Assembly (NCBI RefSeq): GCF_001465595.2
Contig: NZ_CP013481.2
Coordinates: 62,001 to 126,000, forward strand
DNA: 64,000 nucleotides
Direction of reading: 5' to 3'
Source of the DNA: Pandoraea apista
GTDB lineage: Bacteria; Pseudomonadota; Gammaproteobacteria; Burkholderiales; Burkholderiaceae
In this document: piece after piece, positions 16,679 to 28,390 of the stretch
How positions within the stretch are numbered: position 1 is the first letter of the stretch
How the letters are laid out: each line of letters opens with the position of its first letter
Notes under the pieces: generated by a model
Databases searched by the model: none
Told to the model about the DNA's origin: nothing
What the model saw: only the letters and a program-made list of their open reading frames with translations
Position numbers and translations under genes: made by a program

Positions 16679-16690
16679 CGCGGAGACCTC

Positions 16691-17371
16691 ATGACCGATC
16701 CGCGAAGGACTGCCGCTGGCGGCGGCAACGATCTGGCTACGCTATTGGCCGACGGCATCCGGCAACTGGGCCTGTCCATTAATGATGAACAGCAAGCGCG
16801 CTTGCTGGATTTTCAGGCACTGCTGGCCAAATGGAACGCCTCGCTGCAGATGACCTCGATCCGCGACCCAAGGCAGATGGTCATCAAGCATCTGCTCGAT
16901 TCCCTCTCGATACTGCCGCGCCTCGATCGTGAGCCGATTTCACGTGTTCTTGACGTCGGCTCAGGTGGCGGGTTGCCCGGTGTAGTGCTCGCCATGGTGC
17001 GTCCGGACTGGCAGGTGACGGTCAACGACATCGTACACAAGAAGACCGCGTTCCTCACGCAGGCCCGTGCGACCTTCAAGCTTACCAACCTGACGGTCGT
17101 GACCGGTCGGGTCGAGTCACTTGTCGTTGGTAAGGAAGTGCCGGCACCGTTCGATGCCATCGTCTCGCGCGCCTTCGCAGAATTGTCCGACTTCGTCACG
17201 TTGGCGGGCAATTTACTCGCCCCGGGTGGCAGTTTCTGGGCGATGAAGGGCGTAGCCGCCGAGAATGAGCTGACCTTGCCGGCTGGCTACGAGCTGGTCG
17301 AACGTCTACCGTTGAGTGTCCCGTTTCTTGACGCAGAGCGTCACTTGCTCCGCGTGAAGGTCACGGCATGA
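16691..17371 (+). CDS. rsmG: 16S rRNA m7G527 methyltransferase RsmG (GidB)
   Basis: This 226-aa SAM-dependent methyltransferase modifies G527 of 16S rRNA; its loss in other bacteria gives low-level streptomycin resistance. SAM-binding motif [11 protein letters not shown] lies at 87-97, with [13 protein letters not shown] (48-60) and HLLDSL matching the family's N-terminal motif. A short Gly-rich N-terminal extension precedes the domain. It sits 12 bases after mnmG, and its stop overlaps the lipocalin start (ATGA), so the three are probably co-transcribed. A half-matching parS-like TTTCACGTG occurs near 16939 but the second arm is absent. Confidence 0.96.
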   Translation: MTDPRRTAAGGGNDLATLLADGIRQLGLSINDEQQARLLDFQALLAKWNASLQMTSIRDPRQMVIKHLLDSLSILPRLDREPISRVLDVGSGGGLPGVVLAMVRPDWQVTVNDIVHKKTAFLTQARATFKLTNLTVVTGRVESLVVGKEVPAPFDAIVSRAFAELSDFVTLAGNLLAPGGSFWAMKGVAAENELTLPAGYELVERLPLSVPFLDAERHLLRVKVTA

Positions 17372-17952
17372 ATACGGTAACGCGTTGGATGGGTGCCGCG
17401 ATGGTCGGCTTGTCGGTAGTGGCCGCCGTGGCCTGGGCGCAGTCCGGACAGGAATCGCTGACGACGCGTGTGCGTCCGGTGCAGAAGATCGACAAGGAAC
17501 GCTATGTCGGCACCTGGTACGAAATAGCACGCTACCCGAATTTCTTCGAGCGAAAATGTGTGTCGGACGTGACCGCGGAATACGTGGCACGGGCGGACGG
17601 CAGGATCGACGTCACAAACAAGTGCCGCAAAGAAGACGGTACCTGGGTTAGCGACGCCGGCCTGGCTCGCACCGACGGGCAGGGCACCGGCACCGCTCGC
17701 TTCAAAGTCACCTTCGCACCCGACTGGTTGCGCTGGATTCCCTGGCTTTGGGCGAACTACTGGGTTATCGTGCTCGACGGTGACTACCAGTTTGCCGCTG
17801 TCGGAGAGCCTGGCCGAGAGTATCTCTGGATTCTCGCTCGTACGCCGACGCTCGACGAAAATGCACTGAATCAAATCCGTGCCCAGTTGCGCAAGCAAGG
17901 CTACGACACCGACAAACTGGTGTTGACGCCGCAAAAGGCGAGCACCCCCTGA
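17368..17952 (+). CDS. Lipocalin family protein (Blc-like), secreted
   Basis: This 194-aa protein starts at ATG 17368, overlapping the rsmG stop by 4 bases. An N-terminal signal sequence of about 26 residues (hydrophobic, ending VAWA before QSG) is followed by the lipocalin hallmark [16 protein letters not shown] (residues 46-61). Blc-type lipocalins bind fatty acids or lysophospholipids. E. coli Blc is an outer-membrane lipoprotein, but no lipobox cysteine is seen at this signal cleavage region, so this one is probably periplasmic. Its position between rsmG and parA looks like chance operon membership rather than a segregation role. Confidence 0.88.
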   Translation: MNTVTRWMGAAMVGLSVVAAVAWAQSGQESLTTRVRPVQKIDKERYVGTWYEIARYPNFFERKCVSDVTAEYVARADGRIDVTNKCRKEDGTWVSDAGLARTDGQGTGTARFKVTFAPDWLRWIPWLWANYWVIVLDGDYQFAAVGEPGREYLWILARTPTLDENALNQIRAQLRKQGYDTDKLVLTPQKASTP

Positions 17953-17961
17953 GCACAGGGC

Positions 17962-17982
17962 GCCGGCGCTTCTTACGCCGGC
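17962..17982 (+). other. Hairpin between lipocalin and parA
   Basis: GCCGGCG (17962-17968), loop of 7, CGCCGGC (17976-17982). There is no T-run, so it is a partial block or mRNA 3' structure at most. Confidence 0.4.
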
Positions 17983-18102
17983 CAGCAGGCGCAATAACTG
18001 AGCTTTGCTCAGAAAATCGAATTTGCGGGATGTCCCGGTAAGCAGGCAGCAGACCCGCCGTGGCGGGTGGTACGGCGAGTGCGCATTACCGGACTTATCC
18101 CG

Positions 18103-18129
18103 GCATCATCTGCATCAATTGCATCAACA
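18103..18129 (+). repeat. Three 9-bp tandem repeats upstream of parA
   Basis: GCATCATCT, GCATCAATT and GCATCAACA follow head to tail and end 12 bases before the parA ribosome site (GGAGGA at 18141). They could be a regulator-binding array or leader element; function unknown. Confidence 0.6.
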
Positions 18130-18156
18130 CGGCAGCATTCGGAGGACTACATCGGC

Positions 18157-18927
18157 ATGGCGAAAATTTTCTGCGTGGCCAATCAGAAGGGCGGCGTTGG
18201 CAAGACGACCACCACGGTGAACCTCGCTGCCGGATTGGCGTCGCACGGGCAGCGGGTCTTGTTGGTCGACCTCGATCCGCAGGGCAATGCGACGATGGGC
18301 AGCGGTATCGACAAGGCAGCACTCGAGTCGAGCGTGTACGAAGTGCTGGTCGATGGTGCCGATGTGACAACGAGCTGTCAGCGCTCGGAGTCGGGCAGTT
18401 ACGATGTGCTGCCCGCGAATCGCGAGCTGGCCGGGGCGGATGTGGAACTCGTCTCGCTCGAGAATCGCGACACGCGGCTCAAGCAAGCGCTTGCCAAGGT
18501 CGACGACGCTTACGATTTCGTCCTGATCGATTGCCCGCCGACGCTTTCGCTGCTGACCCTGAACGGGTTGTGCGCGGCGCACGGTGTGATCATTCCGATG
18601 CAGTGCGAGTATTTCGCACTCGAAGGTCTGTCGGATCTCGTCAACACGATCAAGCAGGTGCACGCGAATCTGAACCGTGACCTGAAGGTGATCGGGCTGC
18701 TGCGCGTGATGTTCGATCCGCGTATCACGCTGCAACAACAAGTCTCGGAGCAGCTCAAGGAGCACTTCGGCGACAAGGTTTTCAATGCGATCATTCCGCG
18801 CAATGTGCGACTTGCCGAAGCGCCGAGCTATGGCATGCCGGGCGTGGTCTTCGATCCCGCGTCGCGCGGAGCGAAGGCGTATCTGCAATTCGGCGCGGAA
18901 ATGATCGCGCGTATTCAAACTATGTAA
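18157..18927 (+). CDS. parA: Chromosome partitioning ATPase ParA (Soj)
   Basis: This 256-aa MinD/ParA-family ATPase drives separation of replicated origins by binding the nucleoid non-specifically and releasing when stimulated by ParB. The deviant Walker A KGGVGKTTT with signature Lys (K11) and catalytic Lys (K16) is intact, as is DFVLIDCPPTLSLLTLN. I chose ATG 18157, preceded by GGAGGA, over upstream in-frame codons. It lacks the N-terminal helix-turn-helix of plasmid ParA (class Ia), so it is the short chromosomal type. parB starts 27 bases downstream, and the parS array lies 3.5-5 kb upstream. Confidence 0.97.
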   Translation: MAKIFCVANQKGGVGKTTTTVNLAAGLASHGQRVLLVDLDPQGNATMGSGIDKAALESSVYEVLVDGADVTTSCQRSESGSYDVLPANRELAGADVELVSLENRDTRLKQALAKVDDAYDFVLIDCPPTLSLLTLNGLCAAHGVIIPMQCEYFALEGLSDLVNTIKQVHANLNRDLKVIGLLRVMFDPRITLQQQVSEQLKEHFGDKVFNAIIPRNVRLAEAPSYGMPGVVFDPASRGAKAYLQFGAEMIARIQTM

Positions 18928-18954
18928 GGCGCAATCGCGCAGGAACGCATTGTC

Positions 18955-19854
18955 ATGGCGACCAAGACCAACGCACTGAAAAAAAAGGGCCTGGGCCGCG
19001 GCCTCGAAGCGCTGCTCGGCGCGCACGCCGATAACCACAACGGCGCGACCGAAGCGAGTGCCGACGGCGCGCCGTCGGTGATGTCGCTCGAGCGCCTTCA
19101 GGCCGGTAAGTATCAACCGCGCACACGCATGGATGAGGGCGCTTTGCAGGAACTCGCCGCGAGCATTCGCGCGCAGGGCCTGATGCAGCCGATTCTGGTG
19201 CGTCGTGTCGATGGTGAGAAGTACGAAATTATTGCGGGTGAACGGCGCTTTCGCGCCGCGCGCATCGCCGGGCTGTCCGAAGTGCCGGTGCTCGTGCGCG
19301 ATGTCCCTGATGAAGCCGCCGCCGCTATGGCGCTTATCGAGAACATTCAGCGCGAAGATCTGAATCCGCTCGAAGAAGCGCAGGGCATTCAACGCCTGCT
19401 CGGCGAATTCAATTACACGCATGAGCAGGCCGCCGAGTCGCTTGGCCGGTCGCGCAGTGCGGTGTCGAATTTATTGCGTCTGCTCAACCTCGCGCAGCCG
19501 GTGCAGACCATGTTGCTGGCCGGCGATCTCGACATGGGGCACGCTCGCGCGCTGCTCGCGGTAGACGCTGCCACGCAGATTACGCTCGCCAATCAGGTGG
19601 TGAACAAGCGTCTGTCGGTGCGCGACACTGAACGGATCGTCAATGCTTCGCTGAAGCCCCAGGGTGATGGCATTCGTCGCCGCTCGGCGGAAGAGGGCGG
19701 TCGCGATGTGACGCGACTTGAAGAGGAGTTGTCGGATCTGCTCGCCTCGAACGTCAAGATCAAGGTCGGCCGAAAGGGCGCCGGACAACTCACGATCGAA
19801 TTCGGCAGCCTCGATGCGCTCGACGGGATTCTCGCGCGCATTCGTGCCGAGTAA
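18955..19854 (+). CDS. parB: Chromosome partitioning protein ParB (Spo0J)
   Basis: This 299-aa CTP-dependent clamp loads at parS and slides on DNA. The N-terminal ParA-stimulating patch KKKGLGRGLEALLG (about 9-22) carries the Arg/Lys typical of ParA activation. The CTP-binding motif GERRFRAARIAG is near 98-109 and ENIQREDLNPLEEAQG near 126-141. A helix-turn-helix (THEQAAESLGRSRSAVSNLLRLL) reads parS, and a C-terminal dimerisation domain ends the protein. Its target 16-mer is found nine times to the left (four strong, five weaker), including one perfect copy in mnmG. Confidence 0.97.
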   Translation: MATKTNALKKKGLGRGLEALLGAHADNHNGATEASADGAPSVMSLERLQAGKYQPRTRMDEGALQELAASIRAQGLMQPILVRRVDGEKYEIIAGERRFRAARIAGLSEVPVLVRDVPDEAAAAMALIENIQREDLNPLEEAQGIQRLLGEFNYTHEQAAESLGRSRSAVSNLLRLLNLAQPVQTMLLAGDLDMGHARALLAVDAATQITLANQVVNKRLSVRDTERIVNASLKPQGDGIRRRSAEEGGRDVTRLEEELSDLLASNVKIKVGRKGAGQLTIEFGSLDALDGILARIRAE

Positions 19855-19878
19855 TGTCGGTATCCTGATTATCTTTCC

Positions 19879-21075
19879 GTGAACGAACCCGCCGGGTCGC
19901 CGACGCCGGGCAGCACGCCTGCCACGCCGCCGTTGCGAGATGCTGCCAAGGCGCGCGTCTGGCACACGTTGCGTTCGATCTACCAGCGTGTGCGCGGCGA
20001 CAGCGTGCTGCTTATGCTGCTGGCCGGCTTTATCGTGCTACAGGTCGTTCGCCCGGCAAGTGTTGGCGAACTTTTCTCGCGCATCGATCGACACACGATT
20101 CTCACGCTCGCGGGATTATTGATGCTCACGCGCGCCATCGATCAGAGCGGTTTCCTCGATTGGCTGGCGCAGCGATTACTGCGGGCGTTTCGCACGGAGC
20201 GGCGTCTCGCGTTGCTGATGGTGACGTTTGCCGCCGCACTCTCCACGCTGCTCACTAACGACGTGGCGTTGTTCGCCGTCGTGCCGCTTGCGCAATCGCT
20301 TGCCCGGATTGCCCCCGTGAGAATCGAGCGCCTGATCATCTTCCTCGCATTGGCCGTCAATGCCGGTTCGAGCCTCACGCCGCTGGGCAACCCGCAAAAC
20401 CTCTTTCTTTGGCAACAGAGCGGCATGGGCTTCGGCGCCTTCGTCATCATGATGACGCCGCTCACGCTCGCTCTCATGGCCGTACTGCTGCTGACGTGCG
20501 CGGCTGCGTTCGATTCGCGCGCCCTGCATTTTCAGCAGCGCGGCCCGAGGCATGACGTGCGCTGGGCGCTGCTGTGGATCGCCTTGACGCTGTTCGTCGC
20601 TTTCGTCGCACTCGCGGACCATGGGTATGCGGCCTGGGCCTGCGCCGGCGTGGCGGCGGTGCTCCTGGTGGCGCGACGTAGCGCGGTGCTCGGCATCGAC
20701 TGGCTGTTGCTGGCGATTTTCGTGCTGATGTTCGTTGTGCTAAGGGGCGTGGCAGGCATGCCGGAAGTGCGCGCGGCCCTGGGGCATGTGGATTTCTCCG
20801 GCACCGGGATGGCCTATGTGGGGGCGGCGGTGCTGTCCCAAATCATCAGCAATGTGCCGGCGGCGATTCTGCTCGCCGAGTACAGTCACAACTGGCCGGC
20901 GCTCGCACACGGCGTGGCGGTTGGCGGCTTCGGACTGGCGATCGGTTCGTTGGCCAACCTGATTGCATTGCGCATGGCGAAATCGGGAAAGATCTGGTGG
21001 CACTTTCATTGGCTTTCCATCCCGTTTTATCTGATAGCACTTTTCCTTGGGTTTCTGGCCCTGAAATGGGTATGA
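19879..21075 (+). CDS. SLC13/ArsB-like (YbiR-type) anion permease
   Basis: This 398-aa integral membrane protein has about ten hydrophobic segments. LTNDVALFAVVPLA and NAGSSLTPLGNPQNLFLW are the hallmark of the ion-transporter (ArsB/NhaD/CitMHS) superfamily, and the second-half motif SQIISNVPAAILLAEY mirrors the first. The closest match I recognise is the E. coli YbiR group, whose substrate is unknown. The start is uncertain: GTG 19879 gives a soluble tail of about 35 residues rich in Pro and Ala, and no clear Shine-Dalgarno is seen. It lies 24 bases after parB and may be transcribed with it. Confidence 0.82.
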   Translation: MNEPAGSPTPGSTPATPPLRDAAKARVWHTLRSIYQRVRGDSVLLMLLAGFIVLQVVRPASVGELFSRIDRHTILTLAGLLMLTRAIDQSGFLDWLAQRLLRAFRTERRLALLMVTFAAALSTLLTNDVALFAVVPLAQSLARIAPVRIERLIIFLALAVNAGSSLTPLGNPQNLFLWQQSGMGFGAFVIMMTPLTLALMAVLLLTCAAAFDSRALHFQQRGPRHDVRWALLWIALTLFVAFVALADHGYAAWACAGVAAVLLVARRSAVLGIDWLLLAIFVLMFVVLRGVAGMPEVRAALGHVDFSGTGMAYVGAAVLSQIISNVPAAILLAEYSHNWPALAHGVAVGGFGLAIGSLANLIALRMAKSGKIWWHFHWLSIPFYLIALFLGFLALKWV

Positions 21076-21225
21076 TCACGCACCGAACCCCGCTGTGGTG
21101 CAGCGATCATGCAGCGTTCGCCGGGAATGCCGCGCTGCACCATGAGCAAAATCGCGCTCCATGAGAGTTGGCGCCAAATCGAAGCATGCACTGCACAATT
21201 TCGGCGAATTTGTTGCGCGTTTCGA
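21076..21225. other. Intergenic inverted repeat before the atp promoter
   Basis: TGGTGCAGCG (21096-21105) and CGCTGCACCA (21133-21142) form a perfect 10-bp inverted repeat with a 27-base loop. It is probably the transcript end of the upstream permease gene; no T-run follows, so this is tentative. Confidence 0.45.
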
Positions 21226-21255
21226 TTGACTGGGGTTCGTAATGTCCCGTAAAAT
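21226..21255 (+). promoter_or_regulatory. Sigma-70 promoter of the ATP synthase operon
   Basis: TTGACT (21226-21231), 18 bases, TAAAAT (21250-21255): five of six matches in each box. It lies about 65 bp before atpI, as expected for a strong housekeeping promoter. Confidence 0.75.
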
Positions 21256-21319
21256 CTCGCGGATTTATCTGCTTGAAGAGCCCATTCGTTTTGCACGAGT
21301 CGGGCGGGGAGGCAACGAG

Positions 21320-21823
21320 ATGACCGACGATAAACGGTCGAACTTGGAACCGAAACCGCAAGCGCCGGCACGTGCAACATCAGAGGTTTGGGACGACGAG
21401 CAGGAGCAAGAAACAATCGTTCCGCTCACGCGTGCGCAGGCCGAGCGCCTGTTCGGTCCCGAAGTGGGGCGCGCATCCCGTGTGACTCCATTCAGGGTGG
21501 TGGGAGCCCAGGTACTGCTGTCGCTGATAGCGACATTGGCCTGGTGGTTACTCTCGGCATCGCCACGAGACGCGGCGGTGTCTGCATGGCTGGGCGGAAT
21601 GATCGGATGGATACCGGGCGCATTGTTTGCGCTGCGGCTAAGGATGTCAGGTGATCGCCTCTCCGTCAGTTCGTTAGTGATGGGAGAAGCGGTCAAGGTA
21701 GTAACGACGATTGCGTTGTTGACGGCGGTAGCGTTCGGTTATCCAGGAATTCACTGGGTCGCGTTCCTCGTCACCTTCGTGCTGACGCTGAAAGCTTATT
21801 GGCTGGCGATGGTACTGAAGTAG
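21320..21823 (+). CDS. atpI: ATP synthase accessory protein AtpI
   Basis: This 167-aa AtpI-family membrane protein, first gene of the atp operon, is thought to help assemble the c-ring (and import Mg2+ in some bacteria). The start ATG 21320 follows GGGGAGGCAACG. The N-terminal roughly 65 residues are polar and charged ([10 protein letters not shown]), longer than in E. coli AtpI, followed by four hydrophobic segments. The assignment rests on position directly before atpB plus topology; AtpI sequences are poorly conserved. Confidence 0.85.
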   Translation: MTDDKRSNLEPKPQAPARATSEVWDDEQEQETIVPLTRAQAERLFGPEVGRASRVTPFRVVGAQVLLSLIATLAWWLLSASPRDAAVSAWLGGMIGWIPGALFALRLRMSGDRLSVSSLVMGEAVKVVTTIALLTAVAFGYPGIHWVAFLVTFVLTLKAYWLAMVLK

Positions 21824-21893
21824 CGGTGGGAATACCGCTCACGCGTCGACACGCTACCGTGTGCGGATTTTCATAATTGGGTGTTTGATCGCT

Positions 21894-22742
21894 ATGTCAG
21901 TAGAAGCCGGCCACGCTCCGAACCCGTCGGAGTACATTTCGCACCACCTGCAAAATCTCGCGAGTTCGACGCAGACTAGCATTGTCGATTTTTCGATCAT
22001 CAACTGGGACACCATGTTCTGGTCGATCGCGATGGGCGTTCTGGGCTGCTTCGTGCTGTGGATGGCTGCCCGTAAAGCCACGTCGGGCGTGCCGGGCCGC
22101 TTCCAGGCTGCGGTCGAAATGCTCGTCGAGATGGTGGAAGACCAGTCGAAGAGCATCGTGCACGGCAATCGTGCCTTCATCGCTCCCCTCGCGTTGACCG
22201 TGTTTGTCTGGGTCGCGCTCATGAACTCGCTGGACTTGCTGCCCGTCGATCTGCCTTCGAAGGTGATCGAGTGGGTCGGTCTGGGTTCGATCATCACGCA
22301 CCACCGTATTGTGCCGACGGCCGATCTGAACGGCACGCTCGGTATCGCTGTCGGCGTGCTCATTCTGATGCTGTACTACAGCTTCAAGATCAAGGGCGCG
22401 GGCGGTTTCATGCATGAGCTGTTCACCGCACCGTTCGGCAACCACTTCCTGCTGTGGATTCCGAACCTGCTGCTCAACCTCATCGAATTCTGTGCCAAGA
22501 CCGTGTCGCTCGGTATGCGACTGTTCGGCAATATGTACGCCGGCGAACTGGTGTTCCTGCTTATCGCTCTGCTGGGCGGTATCTGGAGCTTTGGCGCGGA
22601 TGCGTCGGTGCTGGGTTTTGTCGGTCACGTCATTGCCGGCACCGCATGGGCGATTTTCCACATCCTGATCGTGTTGCTCCAGGCGTTCATCATGATGATG
22701 CTCACGCTGGTGTATATCGGTCAGGCGCACGACCATCACTGA
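21894..22742 (+). CDS. atpB: F1Fo ATP synthase subunit a
   Basis: This 282-aa inner-membrane subunit forms the proton half-channels against the c-ring. The C-terminal region carries the conserved [25 protein letters not shown], with the essential Arg in [10 protein letters not shown] chose ATG 21894, since sister proteins start with similar EYIxHHLQNL text; a GTG 33 bases earlier has no better ribosome site. It is followed by an 85-base gap and then atpE. Confidence 0.96.
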   Translation: MSVEAGHAPNPSEYISHHLQNLASSTQTSIVDFSIINWDTMFWSIAMGVLGCFVLWMAARKATSGVPGRFQAAVEMLVEMVEDQSKSIVHGNRAFIAPLALTVFVWVALMNSLDLLPVDLPSKVIEWVGLGSIITHHRIVPTADLNGTLGIAVGVLILMLYYSFKIKGAGGFMHELFTAPFGNHFLLWIPNLLLNLIEFCAKTVSLGMRLFGNMYAGELVFLLIALLGGIWSFGADASVLGFVGHVIAGTAWAIFHILIVLLQAFIMMMLTLVYIGQAHDHH

Positions 22743-22812
22743 TCGGTCGCTGCGGGTAGTTAAGGGTTTCCCGGTTTTTCAGTTTTTCAAATTTAAAGTT
22801 TCAAGTCTCTAA

Positions 22813-23094
<282 letters not shown>

Positions 23095-23103
23095 GTTTCT
23101 TTC

Positions 23104-23186
23104 GGCCGGTCGCGCATTGATCCGCGCGGCCAACTGGACATGAACGGCGCGCCCAAGCCAGCAGGCACAATGGGGCGCGCTGTTTT
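23104..23186 (+). other. Two hairpins between atpE and atpF
   Basis: A GC-rich imperfect hairpin (23104-23131) is followed by an 8-bp perfect stem, GCGCGCCC (23147-23154) and GGGCGCGC (23173-23180), and then TGTTTTG. Placed directly after atpE, they could slow RNA decay or cause partial termination so that atpE is made in excess over atpF. Confidence 0.5.
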
Positions 23187-23219
23187 GCCAATCGACTCGC
23201 ATCACCGAAAGGAAACACC

Positions 23220-23690
23220 GTGAACATAAACGCAACTCTGTTCGCGCAAACCGTCGTGTTTCTGATCCTGGCATGGTTCACGATGAAGTTCGTGTGGCCG
23301 CCGCTGATCAAGGCTATCGACGAACGCGCGAAGAAAATCGCTGACGGTCTGGCTGCTGCCGATAAGGGCAAGGCTGAACTCGATGCCGCCAACAAGCGCT
23401 CCACGCAAGCCCTCGCGGAAGCCCGCGACGAAGGCGCGAAGCGTATTGCCGACGCCGAGAAGCGCGCACTGGCCGTGGCCGACGAGATCAAGGCCCAGGC
23501 GCAAGCCGAAGCCGCCCGTATCATCGCCAACGCCAAAGCCGAAGCCGAGAACCAGGCCGTTAAGGTCCGTGAATCGCTGCGCGAAGAAGTTGCTGGTCTG
23601 GCTGTCAAGGGCGCCGAGCAGATCCTGAAGCGTGAAGTTGACGCCAAGGCCCACGCCGACCTGCTGAACCAACTCAAGGCAGAGCTCTGA
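23220..23690 (+). CDS. atpF: F1Fo ATP synthase subunit b
   Basis: This 156-aa peripheral-stalk subunit has a single N-terminal membrane helix ([22 protein letters not shown]) and a long Ala/Glu/Lys-rich coiled coil. The start codon is GTG 23220, preceded by AAAGGAAAC; the protein begins MNINATLF as in relatives. atpH follows after two bases. Confidence 0.96.
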   Translation: MNINATLFAQTVVFLILAWFTMKFVWPPLIKAIDERAKKIADGLAAADKGKAELDAANKRSTQALAEARDEGAKRIADAEKRALAVADEIKAQAQAEAARIIANAKAEAENQAVKVRESLREEVAGLAVKGAEQILKREVDAKAHADLLNQLKAEL

Positions 23691-23692
23691 TC

Positions 23693-24223
23693 ATGGCCGA
23701 ACTCGCAACCATCGCTCGTCCGTATGCCGAGGCGTTGTTCCGCGTGGCCAAGTCCGGCGACCTGAATCGCTGGTCTGAGCTGGTGCGCGAACTGGCGCAA
23801 GTGGCAGCGCTGCCCGAAGTGGCCAACCTGGCCGACGATCCGAAAGTCACGCCGGCGCAAGTCGTCGACGTGCTGACCGCAGCCGTGAAATCGACCGACG
23901 CCGAAGTGCGCAACTTCGTCGCCGCTGTGGTCGAAAACGGCCGTCTGGCCGCAATGCCGGAAATCGCCGGACAGTTCGAAGTGTTGAAGAACACTGCCGC
24001 CGGTTCGGCGGACGCCACGATCGAAAGCGCCTTCCCGCTCGAAGGTGAGCAACTGACCTCGCTGGTCAAGGGCCTCGAGCACAAGTTCGGCCGCAAGCTC
24101 AACCCGAGCGTGACGGTAGATCCGTCGCTCATCGGTGGCGTGCGTGTGGTGGTTGGCGACGAGGTGCTGGACACTTCGGTGCGCGCCCGCCTGGCAGCTA
24201 TGCGGACGTCGCTGACGGCCTGA
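23693..24223 (+). CDS. atpH: F1Fo ATP synthase subunit delta
   Basis: This 176-aa subunit joins the peripheral stalk to the top of F1. The N-terminus [17 protein letters not shown] and C-terminus [29 protein letters not shown] are the conserved delta/OSCP signatures. It begins 2 bases after atpF and precedes atpA by 49 bases. Confidence 0.96.
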   Translation: MAELATIARPYAEALFRVAKSGDLNRWSELVRELAQVAALPEVANLADDPKVTPAQVVDVLTAAVKSTDAEVRNFVAAVVENGRLAAMPEIAGQFEVLKNTAAGSADATIESAFPLEGEQLTSLVKGLEHKFGRKLNPSVTVDPSLIGGVRVVVGDEVLDTSVRARLAAMRTSLTA

Positions 24224-24272
24224 GCCCGGCGCGATAGCCTGCGACGGCAAGAATTGAATATCAGGAGCACAT

Positions 24273-25814
24273 ATGCAACTCAATCCCTCTGAAATCAGCG
24301 AACTGATCAAGAGCCGGATTCAAGGTCTCGAGAGCGGCGCCGAAGTCCGTAATGAAGGCACCGTGATTTCGGTGACTGACGGTATCTGCCGCATCCATGG
24401 CCTGTCGGACGTGATGCAGGGCGAAATGCTGGAATTCCCGGGCAACACGTTCGGTCTGGCACTGAACCTCGAGCGCGACTCCGTCGGCGCCGTGATTTTG
24501 GGCGAGTACGAGCACATCTCGGAAGGCGACACCGTCAAGTGCACGGGCCGCATTCTGGAAGTGCCGGTCGGCCCGGAACTGAAGGGCCGCGTCGTTGACG
24601 CACTGGGCCAGCCGATCGACGGCAAGGGTCCGATCAACGCCAAGCAAACCGACGCCATCGAAAAGATCGCCCCGGGCGTGATTTGGCGTAAGTCGGTGTC
24701 GCAGCCGCTGCAAACGGGTACCAAGGCTATCGACGCCATGGTGCCGATCGGCCGTGGTCAGCGTGAGCTGATCATTGGTGACCGTCAGACGGGTAAGACC
24801 GCCGTGGCCGTCGACACGATCATTTCGCAGAAGGGCAAGGGCGTGACCTGCGTCTACGTCGCGATCGGCCAGAAGGCTTCGTCGATCATGAACGTGGTGC
24901 GCAAGCTCGAAGAGCACGGCGCGATGGAGTACACGATCATCGTGACCGCCACCGCTTCGGACTCGGCCGCCATGCAGTTCATCGCACCGTACTCCGGTTG
25001 CACGATGGGCGAATACTTCCGCGATCGTGGCGAAGACGCGCTGATCATTTACGACGACTTGACCAAGCAAGCCTGGGCCTATCGTCAGATCTCGCTGCTG
25101 CTGCGCCGCCCGCCGGGCCGTGAAGCTTACCCGGGTGACGTGTTCTATCTGCACTCGCGTCTGCTCGAGCGTGCGGCTCGCGTCTCGGAAGAGTACGTCG
25201 AGAAGTTCACCAACGGCGCAGTCAAGGGTCAAAGCGGTTCGCTGACGGCACTGCCGATCATTGAAACGCAAGCCGGTGACGTGACCGCGTTCGTTCCGAC
25301 GAACGTGATCTCGATTACCGACGGCCAGATCTTCCTGGAAACCGACCTCTTCAACGCAGGCATCCGCCCGGCAATCAACGCCGGTATCTCGGTGTCGCGT
25401 GTGGGTGGTGCGGCGCAGACGAAGGTCATCAAGAAGCTGTCGGGCGGTATCCGTACCGACCTCGCACAGTACCGTGAGCTGGCTGCGTTTGCGCAGTTCG
25501 CCTCGGATCTGGACGAAGCGACCCGCAAGCAGCTCGAGCGCGGCCGCCGCGTGACGGAACTGCTCAAGCAGCCGCAATTCGCGCCGCTGCAAGTGTGGGA
25601 ACTGGCCGTTTCGCTGTTTGCCGCCAACAACGGCTATCTGGACGACCTCGAAATCGCTCAGGTGCTGCCGTTCGAAAAGGGTCTGCGCGAAGTTCTGAAG
25701 ACCAGCCACGGCGCGCTCATCGGCCGTATCGAAGAGACCAAAGATCTCTCGAAGGACGACGAAGCCGCCCTGCACGCTGCGATCAAGGACTTCAAGAAGA
25801 CCGGCGCTTACTAA
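24273..25814 (+). CDS. atpA: F1Fo ATP synthase subunit alpha
   Basis: This 513-aa non-catalytic F1 subunit is the usual length. P-loop GDRQTGKTA is at about 169-177, and the [17 protein letters not shown] signature is near 369-385. [16 protein letters not shown] is the standard start, with AGGAGCAC just before ATG 24273. Confidence 0.98.
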   Translation: MQLNPSEISELIKSRIQGLESGAEVRNEGTVISVTDGICRIHGLSDVMQGEMLEFPGNTFGLALNLERDSVGAVILGEYEHISEGDTVKCTGRILEVPVGPELKGRVVDALGQPIDGKGPINAKQTDAIEKIAPGVIWRKSVSQPLQTGTKAIDAMVPIGRGQRELIIGDRQTGKTAVAVDTIISQKGKGVTCVYVAIGQKASSIMNVVRKLEEHGAMEYTIIVTATASDSAAMQFIAPYSGCTMGEYFRDRGEDALIIYDDLTKQAWAYRQISLLLRRPPGREAYPGDVFYLHSRLLERAARVSEEYVEKFTNGAVKGQSGSLTALPIIETQAGDVTAFVPTNVISITDGQIFLETDLFNAGIRPAINAGISVSRVGGAAQTKVIKKLSGGIRTDLAQYRELAAFAQFASDLDEATRKQLERGRRVTELLKQPQFAPLQVWELAVSLFAANNGYLDDLEIAQVLPFEKGLREVLKTSHGALIGRIEETKDLSKDDEAALHAAIKDFKKTGAY

Positions 25815-25902
25815 TCCGGTTGAATCGGTAACTATTCAACGGACCCGGGAAGGCGCGATGTTCAGGCAAGAACGAATGTCGCGCCGAGACAAGGAGTAAG
25901 CA

Positions 25903-26790
25903 ATGGCTGGAATGAAGGAAATTCGCGGCAAGATCAAGAGCGTGCAAAACACGCGCAAGATCACCAAGGCCATGGAAATGGTGGCCGCGTCGAAGATGCG
26001 CAAGGCGCAGGAACGCATGCGTCATGCCCGGCCGTACGCTGACAAGGTACGCCAGATCGCCGCGCATATGGGCCAGGCGAATCCGGAATACCACCACCCG
26101 TTCATGGTGAAGCATGCCGACGCGAAAGCGGCCGGTGTCATCGTGGTGACGACGGACAAGGGCTTGTGCGGCGGCTTGAACACCAACGTGCTGCGTGCCG
26201 TGGTGACCAAGTTGAAGGCCATCGAAGCGCAAGGTCTGAAGGTCGAAGCCACCGCCATCGGCGGTAAGGGTTTCGGTTTCCTGAACCGTATCGGCGCCAA
26301 GGTGGTTTCGCACGCCGTGCAACTGGGCGACACGCCGCATCTGGACAAGCTGATCGGTGTGGTGAAGGTTCAGCTCGACGCGTACGCCGAAGGCAAGCTC
26401 GACGCCGTGTACCTGGCCTACAACCGCTTCGTCAACACGATGAAGCAGGAAGCTGTGGTCGAACAACTGCTGCCGCTGCCCGAGAAGTTCGAGGGTGCGT
26501 CGGAAGACGCGAGCGCAGTGCCGGCACAGCATTCGTGGGACTACATCTACGAACCGGATGCGAAGACGGTCGTCGATGCCCTGCTGGTGCGTTACGTCGA
26601 AGCTGTCGTGTATCAGGCAGTCGCTGAGAACATGGCGTCGGAACAGTCCGCCCGCATGGTGGCCATGAAGGCCGCATCGGACAATGCAAAGACCGTGATC
26701 GGTGAATTGCAGATGGTCTACAACAAGGGCCGTCAAGCAGCGATTACGAAGGAACTGTCCGAAATCGTGGGTGGCGCCGCCGCTGTGTAA
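25903..26790 (+). CDS. atpG: F1Fo ATP synthase subunit gamma
   Basis: This 295-aa central rotor shaft has N-terminal [28 protein letters not shown] and C-terminal [40 protein letters not shown], the two coiled-coil helices that rotate inside F1. AAGGAG precedes ATG 25903. Confidence 0.98.
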   Translation: MAGMKEIRGKIKSVQNTRKITKAMEMVAASKMRKAQERMRHARPYADKVRQIAAHMGQANPEYHHPFMVKHADAKAAGVIVVTTDKGLCGGLNTNVLRAVVTKLKAIEAQGLKVEATAIGGKGFGFLNRIGAKVVSHAVQLGDTPHLDKLIGVVKVQLDAYAEGKLDAVYLAYNRFVNTMKQEAVVEQLLPLPEKFEGASEDASAVPAQHSWDYIYEPDAKTVVDALLVRYVEAVVYQAVAENMASEQSARMVAMKAASDNAKTVIGELQMVYNKGRQAAITKELSEIVGGAAAV

Positions 26791-26833
26791 GCGGTGGCAC
26801 GGGCCGATGCGCCGTAAGGCGAAATGAATTTGA

Positions 26834-28243
<1,410 letters not shown>

Positions 28244-28390
28244 ACGGTTGAGTGCCGGGCGACGGCGGTGTCTCGCAAGAGGCGCCACCGCACGCCGGCA
28301 GGTGACTGTTGCGGGGCGGGGTAGCGGAGCGAGGACAGCCATGTCCGGACTGGCGCGCCTGCCGCTTCATCACACTCAACGGGAGCGATT

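Noticed and set aside
16934-16949. Possible parS in rsmG
   Set aside because: Only the left half (TTTCACGTG) matches; the AAAC arm is replaced by TTCT, so ParB loading is unlikely.
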